Below, in pieces: positions 19,324 through 27,785 of a DNA stretch of 64,000 nt. The DNA comes from Archangium sp. GTDB taxonomy: Bacteria > Myxococcota > Myxococcia > Myxococcales > Myxococcaceae. Numbering within the stretch: the stretch's first letter is position 1; each line of letters starts with the position of its first letter. A program made the translations under genes and the position numbers. The stretch covers positions 1 to 64,000 of the forward strand of contig JALHMW010000025.1 of NCBI GenBank assembly GCA_022843845.1. The letters are read 5' to 3'. Under the pieces are notes generated by a model. The model worked only from the letters and a program-made list of their open reading frames with translations, did not search any database and had not been told where the DNA came from.

Positions 19324-19329
19324 GCCATA
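19324..19329 (-). promoter_or_regulatory. -10-like TATGGC upstream of the ABC-F gene
   Basis: On the minus strand TGCTATGGC lies 9 nt before the TTG start, with no Shine-Dalgarno-like sequence between. It fits the short-leader pattern seen at several genes in the window. Confidence 0.35.
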
Positions 19330-19417
19330 GCAGTGAGCGCTCCTTGAATCGACCGTCACACCTCGGGTAGGTGCCCCTCTCCTCGTCGGCCGGACGGGGC
19401 CTGCAGGGGGAGCCATC

Positions 19418-21163
19418 ATGATCTCGAAGATTCATTCGGTGTTGTTCGTGCTCGCGATCGGCTCGGCGTCACTCGCGATGACGGCCTGCAAGCCGGTGAA
19501 GAGCTGCAGCGCCTCGAACTGCAACGGGTGTTGCTCCGAGATGGGGCAGTGCCTCGCCGGCAACGGAAACACCGCGTGCGGCCGGGGTGGGAGCCTCTGC
19601 AAGGCATGCGGACTCAACGAGATGTGCCTCGCGACGACGGGCTCCTGCATCGGAGGCATGGGCGCGGGCGCGGGCGGCGGCGTGAGCGGCACCGGTGGCG
19701 GCACCTCGAGCACCGGCGGCGGCACCTCGGGCACTGGCGGCGGCATGACGGGCGGCGGCTCGGGCGGCAGCGGTGGCGGCGCGATCAACCCCGACGACGT
19801 CGAGGGCACGTGCACCCAGTCGTGGTCCTCCGACCTCGATGGCGGCGCCCGCCCCTGCCCCTTCGGCGCGAGCCCTCCGACGGCCATGGTGATCTCGGAG
19901 GACGGCGGGGTGCTCACGATCTCGTCGGCCGTGCGCGGCGACGGCAGCTTCACCCTCGCCAACGTGCCGATGGGCCCCTACTTCGTGAAGGTCGGCAGCA
20001 CCTGGCTCAAGACGGCCGAGCGCCGCATCAGCCTGAGCTTCGAGTCGCTCGGCCGGGTCGACGGCGCGATGGCCGGCGCTTCCACGACGCTGACGGTGAA
20101 CGCCACCGGCATGACGGCGTGGGACCGGCAGAACCACTTCATGAGCCTCTACAGCTCGAACGCCGGCATCTCGATGGAGGCCTTCAGCCTCTCCACGGCC
20201 TCCATGCCCTCCGGCGGAGAGACGTCGTACAACTTCGCCATTCCCTGGGAGCTCTACTCGACGCAGCTGGGCACCCCGATGCTGGACTCGACCAAGGGCG
20301 ACTCGGCCATCGTTACCCAGATGGGCGCCGATCAGACCGGCGAGTACCGCATTCTCGGGGCTGCCACGGCCGCCTCGGTCGCGATGGTCTCAGGGCAGGC
20401 GAACACCACCACGGCGGCGTTGACCATTCCGCCGAGCTCGAACACGCCCCTCGACGTGAACCTGGCGTCGTTCTCTGCGGCGGCGACCGACTTCACGATG
20501 GGCACCGAAGCGAGCCTCGCCGTCGAGTTCAACACCGGACCCAAAGCGCTCCACGAGCGAGGCGCCGACGGCCTCGCGTTCGTCTGGGGCTGGTACCCGC
20601 AGGCGGGAGTTCCGTCGACGCTCCCCAACCCGGTCAGCTACCCCAACCCCTTCCCCTCGACGTGGGGCACCACCGTGGTCGTGCAGTACGGCAACGGCGT
20701 CTCGCGGCTGGCGACGGGAGCCTTCGAGGCACGCCGCTACTTCTCGGGCGTGTCGATGACGATGCCGATCCAGGCGCTCGCCTCACCGGTCACCTCGACG
20801 CTGAGCCCTCCGAAGGACGTGCAGCTCAACGGCATGCCCTTCTCGTCGGCGCAGATGACGGTCACCCGGACGCCGACCCTCGCGTGGGCGGCGCCGTCGG
20901 TTGGCACGCCGACCCGCTACCTGCTCCGCATCGAACAGCTGCAGGTGAGCCAGAGCCGCACGACGGGGCGCGTGGCCGCGGTGTTCTACCTGCTGCCGAC
21001 CGACACCACGTTCACGGTGCCCCCGAACGTCCTGCTCACCGGCCAGTCGTACGTGTTCGTCCTGAGCTCGCTCAGGAGCCCCGGCAACCTCACCCGCGAC
21101 CTCTACGACTTCCGCTTTCCCATCGCGTCGGGCGCGGTCGTCTCGGGCATCGTGAGGCCGTGA
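19418..21163 (+). CDS. CNGCC-type Cys-rich lipoprotein A
   Basis: A 581-residue lipoprotein with a signal ending MTAC (Cys24). Residues 24-80 form a Cys-rich module with the order C-x5-C-x4-C-x2-CC-x5-C-x8-CGxGGxxC-x2-C-x5-C. A Gly/Thr/Ser linker (GGGTSSTGGG type) follows. The large remainder is beta-rich, including SWSSDLDGG and GSFTLANVPMGPYFVKVGSTW, which looks like a carboxypeptidase-regulatory or Ig-like blade. It is paralogous over its whole length to the next gene. A ribosome binding site (ggggga) precedes the ATG. The function is unknown; a surface role is likely. Confidence 0.78.
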   Translation: MISKIHSVLFVLAIGSASLAMTACKPVKSCSASNCNGCCSEMGQCLAGNGNTACGRGGSLCKACGLNEMCLATTGSCIGGMGAGAGGGVSGTGGGTSSTGGGTSGTGGGMTGGGSGGSGGGAINPDDVEGTCTQSWSSDLDGGARPCPFGASPPTAMVISEDGGVLTISSAVRGDGSFTLANVPMGPYFVKVGSTWLKTAERRISLSFESLGRVDGAMAGASTTLTVNATGMTAWDRQNHFMSLYSSNAGISMEAFSLSTASMPSGGETSYNFAIPWELYSTQLGTPMLDSTKGDSAIVTQMGADQTGEYRILGAATAASVAMVSGQANTTTAALTIPPSSNTPLDVNLASFSAAATDFTMGTEASLAVEFNTGPKALHERGADGLAFVWGWYPQAGVPSTLPNPVSYPNPFPSTWGTTVVVQYGNGVSRLATGAFEARRYFSGVSMTMPIQALASPVTSTLSPPKDVQLNGMPFSSAQMTVTRTPTLAWAAPSVGTPTRYLLRIEQLQVSQSRTTGRVAAVFYLLPTDTTFTVPPNVLLTGQSYVFVLSSLRSPGNLTRDLYDFRFPIASGAVVSGIVRP

Positions 21164-21234
21164 GCATCGTTTCGAACGTTCCCGAGGCGCGGGCTGTGCT
21201 AGCGCGGGCGCGTCTTTCATCGTCAGGAGGCCTC

Positions 21235-22881
21235 ATGCGTCTGTTCGCGTTCGCTGTCTCGTTCACCATCGGCGTCATCGGCGCGGTCTCGTGCACGCCA
21301 GTCAAGAAGTGCACGCCCGCGAACTGCACCGGCTGCTGCACGGCGGCCGATGCCTGCGACACCGACGGCAACACCGCGATGTCCTGCGGCAAAGGCGGAG
21401 CGCTCTGCGACCGCTGCGTCGGCGCGCAGCTGTGCACCGCGGGTGTGTGCCAGGGAGGCACGGGCGTGGGGGGCGGCAGTGGCGGCGGCACGTCGGGCGG
21501 CGGGGCGGCGGGCGGCGGCTCCAGCGGCACGGAGTTCACCGGCACCTACCAGGAGCTCTGGGGCTGGGACGGCGATGGCGGGCGCACCGCGACGCTGACC
21601 AACTTCGATCGCGCCAACGTCGGCGTCTGGTACCGCGATGGCGGCACCTTCGACTACGTGCGCGGCTTCGGGAACGCCGATGGCACCTTCGTCGTGCGCG
21701 AGGTGCCGGCTGGAGAGATCACCCTGCGCCTCGACAGGCGCTACTTCGTCACCACCCTTCGCCGGGTGAGCTTCGACACCTTCAACGGCGGCCGCCGCGA
21801 CGCGCCCCAGGCGACCGACGAGACGCTGCTGCGGCTGACGATGCGCGGGCTCGAGCCGATCGACGCCAACACCAACCGCGCCGGCGTGTTCTTCACCCAG
21901 GCCAGCGGAGCCGTGACCAACCTCGAGAACGTCGCCCGCCCCGTCACCCCCGCAGGCGCCACCAGCATCGAGTCCGATCTCGACTGGGCCGCCGTCAGCA
22001 GTGCGCTTGGCTACGGGCTGCCTGACTCGACGAAGGGCGATCTGGGCTTCGCGCTGCAGTACCGCACGACGGTCACCGACGCGGGGAGCGACACCACCTT
22101 GATCCGCTCCGCCGCGTTCGGCGCCCTCACCATGGCTAACGGCGGCACGACCGACGCCATCGCCGATCTCACGGCGCCGACGACGCAACCCCTCACCCTC
22201 GCCTTCGACAAGGCCGCCTTCACGGCGCTGCGCGGCAGCTTCGGGCGCGACACGACCGCGGGCGACTTCGGCGTGCAGGTCGCCACCTCGCCGTCACCGG
22301 CGCCCCACCGCTACGTCGGCCAGGCGAGCCTCTCGATCGCCAGCGCGTTGTCGGTCGAGACGGCTCCAACCCCGACCCTCGACGTGCCCGCTGCCTTCCC
22401 GGCGAGCTGGGGCCGGGCGGTGTTCGCGTACTACCTCGTCGATCAGCGCCGTTCGCCGACCGATGGCGGCACCCCGACCATCTTCAACGGCGGCGTGACG
22501 ATGACCGACGCACCCGAGGCCTTCATGGGCAGCGTGACGCCCAGGCTCACGCCCGTTCGCGGCACGCAGATCGAAGGCCGCAACTTCATCGAGGATCAGA
22601 CGGGCATCACCACCACCCCGACCCTCGCGTGGATGGCGCCGACCACCGGCACCGTCAGCAGCTACCGCGTGAGCATCAACCGCCTCGACACCTCGGGCGA
22701 CGTCGCCGAGCTCTGGCGCCTCTACACGCCGAACATCGGCGTCACGCTGCCGCCGGGTATTCTCGTGGCCGGAAACGCGTACGTCTTCGAGCTCGAGGCG
22801 CTCTCGTTCGGCCAGGGCGGCGTCAGCTTCACGCTGCCCTACGCCTACTCGAACGTCGTCAGCGGCGTCCTCCGCCCATAG
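21235..22881 (+). CDS. CNGCC-type Cys-rich lipoprotein B (paralogue of A)
   Basis: A 548-residue paralogue of the preceding protein. The signal ends AVSC, followed by the same Cys module (CTxxNCTGCC in form CTPANCTGCC, then CGKGGALCDRC), a Gly/Ser-rich linker and the same beta-rich body. Both share WxDGDGG, LRLTM and the C-terminal YVFELEALS/YVFVLSSLR block ending SGVLRP or SGIVRP. A clear AGGAGG ribosome binding site sits 7 nt before the ATG at 21235. The pair arose by tandem duplication with considerable divergence. Confidence 0.78.
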   Translation: MRLFAFAVSFTIGVIGAVSCTPVKKCTPANCTGCCTAADACDTDGNTAMSCGKGGALCDRCVGAQLCTAGVCQGGTGVGGGSGGGTSGGGAAGGGSSGTEFTGTYQELWGWDGDGGRTATLTNFDRANVGVWYRDGGTFDYVRGFGNADGTFVVREVPAGEITLRLDRRYFVTTLRRVSFDTFNGGRRDAPQATDETLLRLTMRGLEPIDANTNRAGVFFTQASGAVTNLENVARPVTPAGATSIESDLDWAAVSSALGYGLPDSTKGDLGFALQYRTTVTDAGSDTTLIRSAAFGALTMANGGTTDAIADLTAPTTQPLTLAFDKAAFTALRGSFGRDTTAGDFGVQVATSPSPAPHRYVGQASLSIASALSVETAPTPTLDVPAAFPASWGRAVFAYYLVDQRRSPTDGGTPTIFNGGVTMTDAPEAFMGSVTPRLTPVRGTQIEGRNFIEDQTGITTTPTLAWMAPTTGTVSSYRVSINRLDTSGDVAELWRLYTPNIGVTLPPGILVAGNAYVFELEALSFGQGGVSFTLPYAYSNVVSGVLRP

Positions 22882-22905
22882 CGGTCGCTTCGTGATGGAG
22901 TGCGC

Positions 22906-22911
22906 TACACT
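22906..22911 (+). promoter_or_regulatory. -10-like TACACT upstream of the Ser/Thr kinase gene
   Basis: gcgcTACACT lies 12 nt before the kinase ATG at 22924. A closer out-of-frame ATG at 22914 is followed by a 5-codon frame. No good -35 is present. Confidence 0.35.
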
Positions 22912-22923
22912 CCATGAGCGCCA

Positions 22924-24489
22924 ATGGCTGACCCGATAGAACAGGTGAACGCCAACGCCCTGCTCGGCCAGCTCGTCGATGGCCGGTATCAGGTCGAGTC
23001 CGTCCTCGGGCAGGGCGGCATGGGCGTGGTGTTTCGCGCCGTGCAGACCTCGGTGCAGCGCCCGGTGGCGATGAAGACGCTGCACCCGCAGCTGGCGATG
23101 GCGCCGACGTTCTTCGAGCGCTTCAAGCGCGAGGCGGAAATCGCCAGTCGCCTGCACCACCCGAACATCATCACCATCTTCGACTTCGGCCGGATGGCCG
23201 ACGGCACCTGCTACTACGTAATGGAGATGCTCGAGGGGGTGAGCCTTCGCCAGCGCGTCAAGAACGAAGGGCCGATGACGCTGCGGCAGGCCGCCGCGGT
23301 GATCGAGCAGGCGACCCTCGGGGTCGGCCACGCGCACAAGCAGAACGTCATTCATCGCGACCTGAAGCCCCACAACGTGATGCTGAGCCTCATCGACGGC
23401 AACGAGTACGTGAAGGTGCTCGACTTCGGCCTCGTGAAGGCGATGGAGCAGGACGACGAGGAGCAGCTCACCTCGACGGGCCAGGTGCTCGGCACGCCGC
23501 AGTACATGCCGCCAGAGCAGGCTGGCGGCGAGCGCGTCGATCACCGCTCCGATCTCTATTCGCTCACCGGCGTCTTCTATTACTGCCTCACTGGGCACTC
23601 GCCCTTCGGCGCGAACACGGTGCGCAAGGCGCTCCAGGCGTCGCTGACCCAGAAGCCACCGACGATCGTCACGTACCGCAAGGGCGCCCCGGTGCCAGAC
23701 GCGATCGACCGCTTCTGCCAGAAGGGCCTCGAGGCCGAACCCGACGCGCGGTACCAATCAGCCGAGGCGTTCATCGAGTCTCTACACGCCGCGCTCTCGG
23801 GGACCCCCGACACGGTGCTCGACGCGGTGCCGCAGCACGTGGCCGAAGCAGGCAAGGAGTCGGGCAGCGGCTCCTCGAGCGCGTCTCGGCGGGGCAGCTC
23901 GAAGGCCGGCTCCCGCGCGTCGGTGAAGGCCGTCTCGGCCGTGAACAAGCCGAAGACCGGGCAGAGCTCGAAGGTCGAGGTCGCGCCCGAGCTCGCGAGT
24001 CCCCTACCGGCACCGCAGAGACCGCTGCCGCTCGGCGCGATCGTCGCGGTCGCGGCCCTGCTCATCGCCGTGATCGTCGGCGCCTTCGTCATCAAGGCCC
24101 GGCAGGTCGCCACCGAGGAGCCCGTCGCCGAGCGACCTGTTGCGACCCGCCCCACGCAGACGCCAACGCCCGAGAAGCCGCCCCCACCTCCCGTCGACGC
24201 CCCGGTGATCCGCGTCGCGCTCAAGACGATCCCCGAGGGCGCGGAGGTGCTCGAGGGCGACGTCACGCTGGGCACGACCCCGCTCTCCCTGCCGTGGGAT
24301 CGCGCCCAGAAGCGCACCCTGGTGTTTCGCCTCGCAGGCCACAAAGACCTCGAGAAGTCGCTCAAGCCCGACGCTGATCAGGCGTTCGAGTTTCCTCTCG
24401 AGGCGCTGCGCAAACCCGGCGCCGCGGTCAAGGCTCCCGTCAAGAACCCACAGAAGCCCCCACCGGACGACATCAGCACTTTCGACTGA
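22924..24489 (+). CDS. Eukaryote-like Ser/Thr protein kinase with TM segment and PEGA domain
   Basis: A 521-residue Hanks-type kinase. The Gly loop is GQGGMG (29-34), the catalytic Lys is K51 (VAMK), the catalytic loop HRDLKPHN (144-151), DFG 167-169 and the APE-like motif PPEQ. A low-complexity Ser/Lys stretch (315-350) precedes one transmembrane helix (about 369-391). A Pro-rich periplasmic linker and a PEGA-like domain (IPEGAEVLEGDVTLGTTPL) follow. The topology is a cytoplasmic kinase with an extracytoplasmic sensor or anchor, typical of myxobacterial Pkn proteins. All catalytic residues are intact. Confidence 0.95.
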   Translation: MADPIEQVNANALLGQLVDGRYQVESVLGQGGMGVVFRAVQTSVQRPVAMKTLHPQLAMAPTFFERFKREAEIASRLHHPNIITIFDFGRMADGTCYYVMEMLEGVSLRQRVKNEGPMTLRQAAAVIEQATLGVGHAHKQNVIHRDLKPHNVMLSLIDGNEYVKVLDFGLVKAMEQDDEEQLTSTGQVLGTPQYMPPEQAGGERVDHRSDLYSLTGVFYYCLTGHSPFGANTVRKALQASLTQKPPTIVTYRKGAPVPDAIDRFCQKGLEAEPDARYQSAEAFIESLHAALSGTPDTVLDAVPQHVAEAGKESGSGSSSASRRGSSKAGSRASVKAVSAVNKPKTGQSSKVEVAPELASPLPAPQRPLPLGAIVAVAALLIAVIVGAFVIKARQVATEEPVAERPVATRPTQTPTPEKPPPPPVDAPVIRVALKTIPEGAEVLEGDVTLGTTPLSLPWDRAQKRTLVFRLAGHKDLEKSLKPDADQAFEFPLEALRKPGAAVKAPVKNPQKPPPDDISTFD

Positions 24490-24626
24490 TCGAATGGGCG
24501 GTGTCTTTCGAGACCCGCTACCACTCAGTCGACTGATTTTACTGACGAAACATATTGGAAGGCGGGGGGCGCTTCCCGCGTTGGTCGCGTCGGGTATGGT
24601 GCCCGCTGCTTCCCGAGACCCCTTTC
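24490..24626. other. Intergenic region with AT-rich patch and 12-bp palindrome
   Basis: This 137-bp gap contains the perfect palindrome TCAGTCGACTGA (24525-24536) followed by TTTT, then an AT-richer stretch (acgaaacatattgg) unusual for this GC-rich window, and TATGGT at 24595-24600. The palindrome plus T-run could be an operator or a weak terminator after the kinase gene. Confidence 0.35.
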
Positions 24627-25688
24627 ATGACCACCGCGCTCGCCACCCAGGTTGCCTTCAAAGAGAAGACGCCCGAAGGCCACTTTGGAGACCTGCCCGA
24701 CACGAGCAGCACGATTCTGCAGGCCCGCATCAAGGATCTGCAGCTGCACCTCAAGGGAACGCGGCTCGAGCGGTTCATCGGCCAGCTCTACGAAGAGCTC
24801 GAGGCCCGCGGCATCTCGCTGCGGCCCCAGTGCTACCTCTCGGATCAGTGGGGCTGCCCGTCGGGCGTGCCGGTCATCGGCATTCCCTTCTACCTGGCCG
24901 ACCCGCAGCTGACGCAGATCGAAGAGCGCCTCGGCGGCGGCGCCGAAGACGAGCGCGAGATCATGATGTACCTGCGCCACGAGGCCGGGCACGCCATCAA
25001 CTACGCCTACAGGCTCCACGAGAGCGAGGAGTGGAAGAAGCTCTTCGGCGACTTCGGCAAGCCCTACCTCGAGACCTACAAGCCGCAGCCCTTCAGCCGG
25101 AAGTACGTGCTGCACATCTCTGGCTGGTACGCGCAGAAGCACCCCGACGAAGACTTCGCCGAGACGTTCGCCGTGTGGCTCACGCCGCAGTCGCGGTGGG
25201 CCGAGCGGTACAAGGGCTGGGGCGCGCTGAAGAAGCTCCAGTACATGAACGAGACGATGGGCGCGCTGGGCCGAACGCCCGCCATCGTGACGCTCGACGA
25301 GCGCGACGTCGACGTGGGCGAGATGGAAGAGACCGTGCTCGACCACTACCGCCAGCGTCAGCTCGCCGAGAAGATCGACCTGCAGATCGGCGAGCAGCTC
25401 GACGAAGATCTCATCAACCTCTTCGAGCCGCCGTCGCTCGTCGATGTTCGCGCCGACACGCTCATCCGCGCCGAGCGCCAGGGCCTGATCGCCGCCGTCG
25501 CGCAGTACTCGGGCGTCAGCCGCGCGGTCGTCGTCTCGGTGCTCGATCACCTCACCGAACGAACGACGGCGCTCAACCTCACGATGAAGCGCGATCAGGC
25601 GCATCACTACACGACGCGGCTCACCTCACTCGTCACCGCGCTCACGATGAACTACCTGTACACCGATCGGTTCTTCGAGACCGAGTAG
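24627..25688 (+). CDS. Putative zinc metallopeptidase (HExxH)
   Basis: A 353-residue cytoplasmic protein with HEAGH at 118-122, preceded by EREIMMYLR. A downstream HPDEDFAETFAVWL (172-185) can supply the third, acidic zinc ligand, as in gluzincin-like folds. There is no signal peptide or transmembrane segment. I took the ATG at 24627, which follows a -10-like TATGGT by 26 nt; an upstream in-frame start gives an Arg/Trp-rich extension of poor codon use. It is followed after 59 bp by an ATP-grasp ligase gene, and the pairing suggests joint action on a peptide or amino-acid conjugate (inference). I cannot name the family with certainty. Confidence 0.75.
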   Translation: MTTALATQVAFKEKTPEGHFGDLPDTSSTILQARIKDLQLHLKGTRLERFIGQLYEELEARGISLRPQCYLSDQWGCPSGVPVIGIPFYLADPQLTQIEERLGGGAEDEREIMMYLRHEAGHAINYAYRLHESEEWKKLFGDFGKPYLETYKPQPFSRKYVLHISGWYAQKHPDEDFAETFAVWLTPQSRWAERYKGWGALKKLQYMNETMGALGRTPAIVTLDERDVDVGEMEETVLDHYRQRQLAEKIDLQIGEQLDEDLINLFEPPSLVDVRADTLIRAERQGLIAAVAQYSGVSRAVVVSVLDHLTERTTALNLTMKRDQAHHYTTRLTSLVTALTMNYLYTDRFFETE

Positions 25689-25732
25689 TGGCGCGCTGAA
25701 CGAATGTGGATCACCTCGCGCGAGCGCGGGGC

Positions 25733-25738
25733 TAAGGT
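25733..25738 (+). promoter_or_regulatory. -10-like TAAGGT upstream of the ATP-grasp gene
   Basis: ggcTAAGGT ends 9 nt before the ATG at 25748. The spacer cttcaacga has no ribosome binding site, so the transcript may be leaderless or nearly so. Confidence 0.4.
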
Positions 25739-25747
25739 CTTCAACGA

Positions 25748-26785
25748 ATGGCCGCCAACATTCCGCCGCTCAAAGTGGCCGTGCTGCACTACCAGCCAGC
25801 CACCGACCCGATGGACCCGGTCGTCACGCACATCTGCGACGCCCTGACTGCGCTGGGGCACACGCCGGTCACCATCGCCGTTCACGATCGCGTCTTCCCG
25901 GTGCTCCAGGCCATCGAAGACTCCCGGGCCGATCTCGTCTTCAACGTCTGCGAGACGTTCGCCGACGACTACCGCATGGAAGTCAACGTGGCGGCGCTGA
26001 TGGAGATGGCGCACGTGCGCTTCACCGGCTCGGGCACCGCAGGGCTGCTGCTGGCGCAGGACAAGATCCTCACCAAGCAGCTGCTCGAGTACCACGAGGT
26101 GCCGACGCCGAACTTCCTCACCTTCAATGGCGACACGTTCGAGGCCTTCGGGCGCATGACGTTCCCGCTCATCGTCAAGCCGGCGCGCTCCGACGCGTCG
26201 ATCGGCATCGGCACGCACTCGGTCGTGAAGGACTGGGACGAGCTCACCCGCCGCGTGCGCGAGATCCGCAAGACGCTCAACGACGAGTCGCTCGCCGAGG
26301 AGTTCATCGACGGCCGTGAGGTGTACGTCGGCGTCATTGGGACGACTGCCAAGCCCGAGATCCTCCCCATCGTCGAGCTCGACTGGGGCAAGTGGGAGCC
26401 AGGGAAACCCAAGGTGAGCGACCGCGAGGTGAAGTTCGCGTCGGTCACCGACGACAGCCCCAGCCTCGAGATCGCGAAGAACCTGAGCCCCGAGTTGCAG
26501 GCGCGCATCGAGCGCAGCGCCCTGCTCGCCTTCCGCGCCCTGAAAATTCGCGACTACGCCCGCGTCGACTTCCGCATCTCGGAGAAGGGCGAGGCGTACG
26601 TGCTCGAGGTGAACCCGAACCCGTACCTCGAGAAGGACAGCGAGCTCGCCATGGCCGCCGAGGAGCGGGGGTTGTCCTACACGCAGCTCATCGGCCGCAT
26701 CGTCGAGTCGGCCGCCAGCCGGTACGTCTTCAAGGCCAAACCCGACAAGACGACCACGGGTGAGACGCCGCAAGCGCAGGCCTGA
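25748..26785 (+). CDS. ATP-grasp ligase of the D-alanine-D-alanine ligase superfamily
   Basis: A 345-residue protein with the D-Ala-D-Ala ligase-type ATP-grasp layout. The N-terminal subdomain contains DLVFNVCETF. The central domain has FTGSGTAGLLLAQDK, FPLIVKPARSDASIGI and EEFIDGREVYVGVI. The C-terminal metal-binding motif is YARVDFRISEKGEAYVLEVN followed by PNPYLEKDSE. These support ATP-dependent acyl-phosphate formation and amide or ester ligation. The protein is not obviously the housekeeping Ddl: no murein genes are nearby and it sits behind an HExxH peptidase. The substrate is unknown. Confidence 0.82.
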   Translation: MAANIPPLKVAVLHYQPATDPMDPVVTHICDALTALGHTPVTIAVHDRVFPVLQAIEDSRADLVFNVCETFADDYRMEVNVAALMEMAHVRFTGSGTAGLLLAQDKILTKQLLEYHEVPTPNFLTFNGDTFEAFGRMTFPLIVKPARSDASIGIGTHSVVKDWDELTRRVREIRKTLNDESLAEEFIDGREVYVGVIGTTAKPEILPIVELDWGKWEPGKPKVSDREVKFASVTDDSPSLEIAKNLSPELQARIERSALLAFRALKIRDYARVDFRISEKGEAYVLEVNPNPYLEKDSELAMAAEERGLSYTQLIGRIVESAASRYVFKAKPDKTTTGETPQAQA

Positions 26786-26914
26786 GCTGACCCGAACCGC
26801 CCACCACCACGGGCCACACTCCTGTAGCGCGTGGTAGCGAACCGGCGATTCTCTTGATCCGTTTCCCGGCCGCGCTCAGGATTCGATTCGTTCCGTCGTT
26901 CTTCAGGAGATCCC

Positions 26915-27418
26915 ATGCTGAATCGCCGCCTGCTCCGCGTCATCGCTCTCGCTGTCGCCACCGCCGTTCTCTCGACGGGCTGCATGCTCTCTCGCGCAGT
27001 CGATCGCGCGTTCCTCGGGCTCACCGTGAGGCGGCCAAGCTTCGACGCGCGCAAGACGACTGGCATCTTCCTCCTGCCGATCACCTTCGCCATCGACGTC
27101 GCGACCTTCCCCATTCAGGCGCTGCTCGTGGTGATCCTCGGTGACAACTTCCCGTTCAAGGACACCGAAGGCATCAACCAGATGTACGCGCTCAACCAGC
27201 ACCCGCAGCTGCAGAAGCTGTCGCCCGAGCGCCGCGCGATCGCGATGAAGGAGTTCGAGCGCCTGATCGGCTCTGGCCAGCTCGATCGCAACACCACCCT
27301 CGCGCTCACGGACGAGGGCGAGTGGGTGATGGTGAAGGTCGGCGACGAGGCGCGTCAGCAGATGCTCGCTCGCGCCCAGGCGCCCGAGGCGGTGCCCGAA
27401 GCTGTCTGCGAGCGCTGA
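26915..27418 (+). CDS. YceK/YidQ-like lipoprotein
   Basis: A 167-residue lipoprotein with a signal ending LSTGC. The segment RKTTGIFLLPITFAIDVATF, then PIQALLVVILGDNFPF, recalls the YceK/YidQ family of small lipoproteins (PxxFxxDxxxxPIQ pattern). A hydrophilic Ala/Glu-rich tail is added. The ATG at 26915 is preceded by an aggaga ribosome binding site. The function of the family is unknown. A perfect terminator hairpin follows. Confidence 0.65.
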   Translation: MLNRRLLRVIALAVATAVLSTGCMLSRAVDRAFLGLTVRRPSFDARKTTGIFLLPITFAIDVATFPIQALLVVILGDNFPFKDTEGINQMYALNQHPQLQKLSPERRAIAMKEFERLIGSGQLDRNTTLALTDEGEWVMVKVGDEARQQMLARAQAPEAVPEAVCER

Positions 27419-27447
27419 CTCACCGCGCCACCCTGGCCGTCCAGTGA

Positions 27448-27478
27448 ACGCCCTCCCCGGCCCCGCCGCGGAGGGCGT
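27448..27478 (+). terminator. Hairpin terminator after the YceK-like gene
   Basis: ACGCCCTCC (27448-27456) and GGAGGGCGT (27470-27478) form a perfect 9-bp stem, 29 bp past the stop, followed by cttc. It also lies downstream of the convergent selenoprotein operon and could serve both. Confidence 0.65.
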
Positions 27479-27554
27479 CTTCACGTCAAGGCAACGCTCC
27501 GTCGCTCCTGAGGAACGGGAACGTGTCGCGCCATCTCGAAGAACCGCTCTGCGC

Positions 27555-27785
27555 TCAGGCCGGAATCACCCTCGACACCGCGTCGACGATCTCCTTCTCG
27601 GAGGGAAACCCGGCGAGCGCCTTCTTGCTCACCACGACGCCGTCGACGGCGATCTCGAAGATCCCGCCGCTCCCCTTCACCAGCGTGGCCTCGACGTCGA
27701 GTTCACTCTTCAGCGCGGCTGCCGCCCGGGCAGCCCGAGGCGCGTAGCCTCACGCCGTGCAGTACGTGATCGTGACGGTCTTCAT
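27555..27785 (-). CDS. SelW-like (SelT/SelW/SelH, Rdx family) selenoprotein with in-frame UGA
   Basis: Reading the minus strand from ATG 27785 gives a 76-residue protein if the TGA at 27750-27752 (codon 12) is read as selenocysteine. Residues 1-17 are then MKTVTITYCTAUGYAPR, the CxxU thioredoxin-like redox motif of SelW proteins. The rest matches the Rdx fold in order: PRAARAAAALKSEL, VEATLVKGSGGIFEIAVDG, then the C-terminal GFPSEKEIVDAVSRVI. The usual family length is about 75-95 residues. Codon bias downstream of the TGA is fully coding. The start overlaps the stop of the TauE/SafE gene (ATGA). A hairpin with a bulged U follows the UGA. A nonsense-mutated CxxC relative is the alternative. 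Confidence 0.82.
27723..27742 (-). promoter_or_regulatory. Candidate bacterial SECIS hairpin
   Basis: Numbering the U of UGA as 1, positions 11-30 fold as CGCC-u-CGGG, loop CUG, CCCG-GGCG: a fully paired stem with a single bulged U (position 15) and a U/G-containing apical loop. Bacterial SECIS elements bound by SelB lie directly 3' of the UGA and carry a bulged U (U17 in E. coli fdhF) and a G-U in the loop. Position and shape fit, although the loop is smaller than in E. coli. Confidence 0.55.

Noticed and set aside
27555..27785. SelW-like frame as a pseudogene broken by a nonsense mutation
   Set aside because: The only stop is at the exact redox-active position where the family uses Cys or Sec, it is TGA, and the rest of the frame is intact with coding bias and a coupled start.
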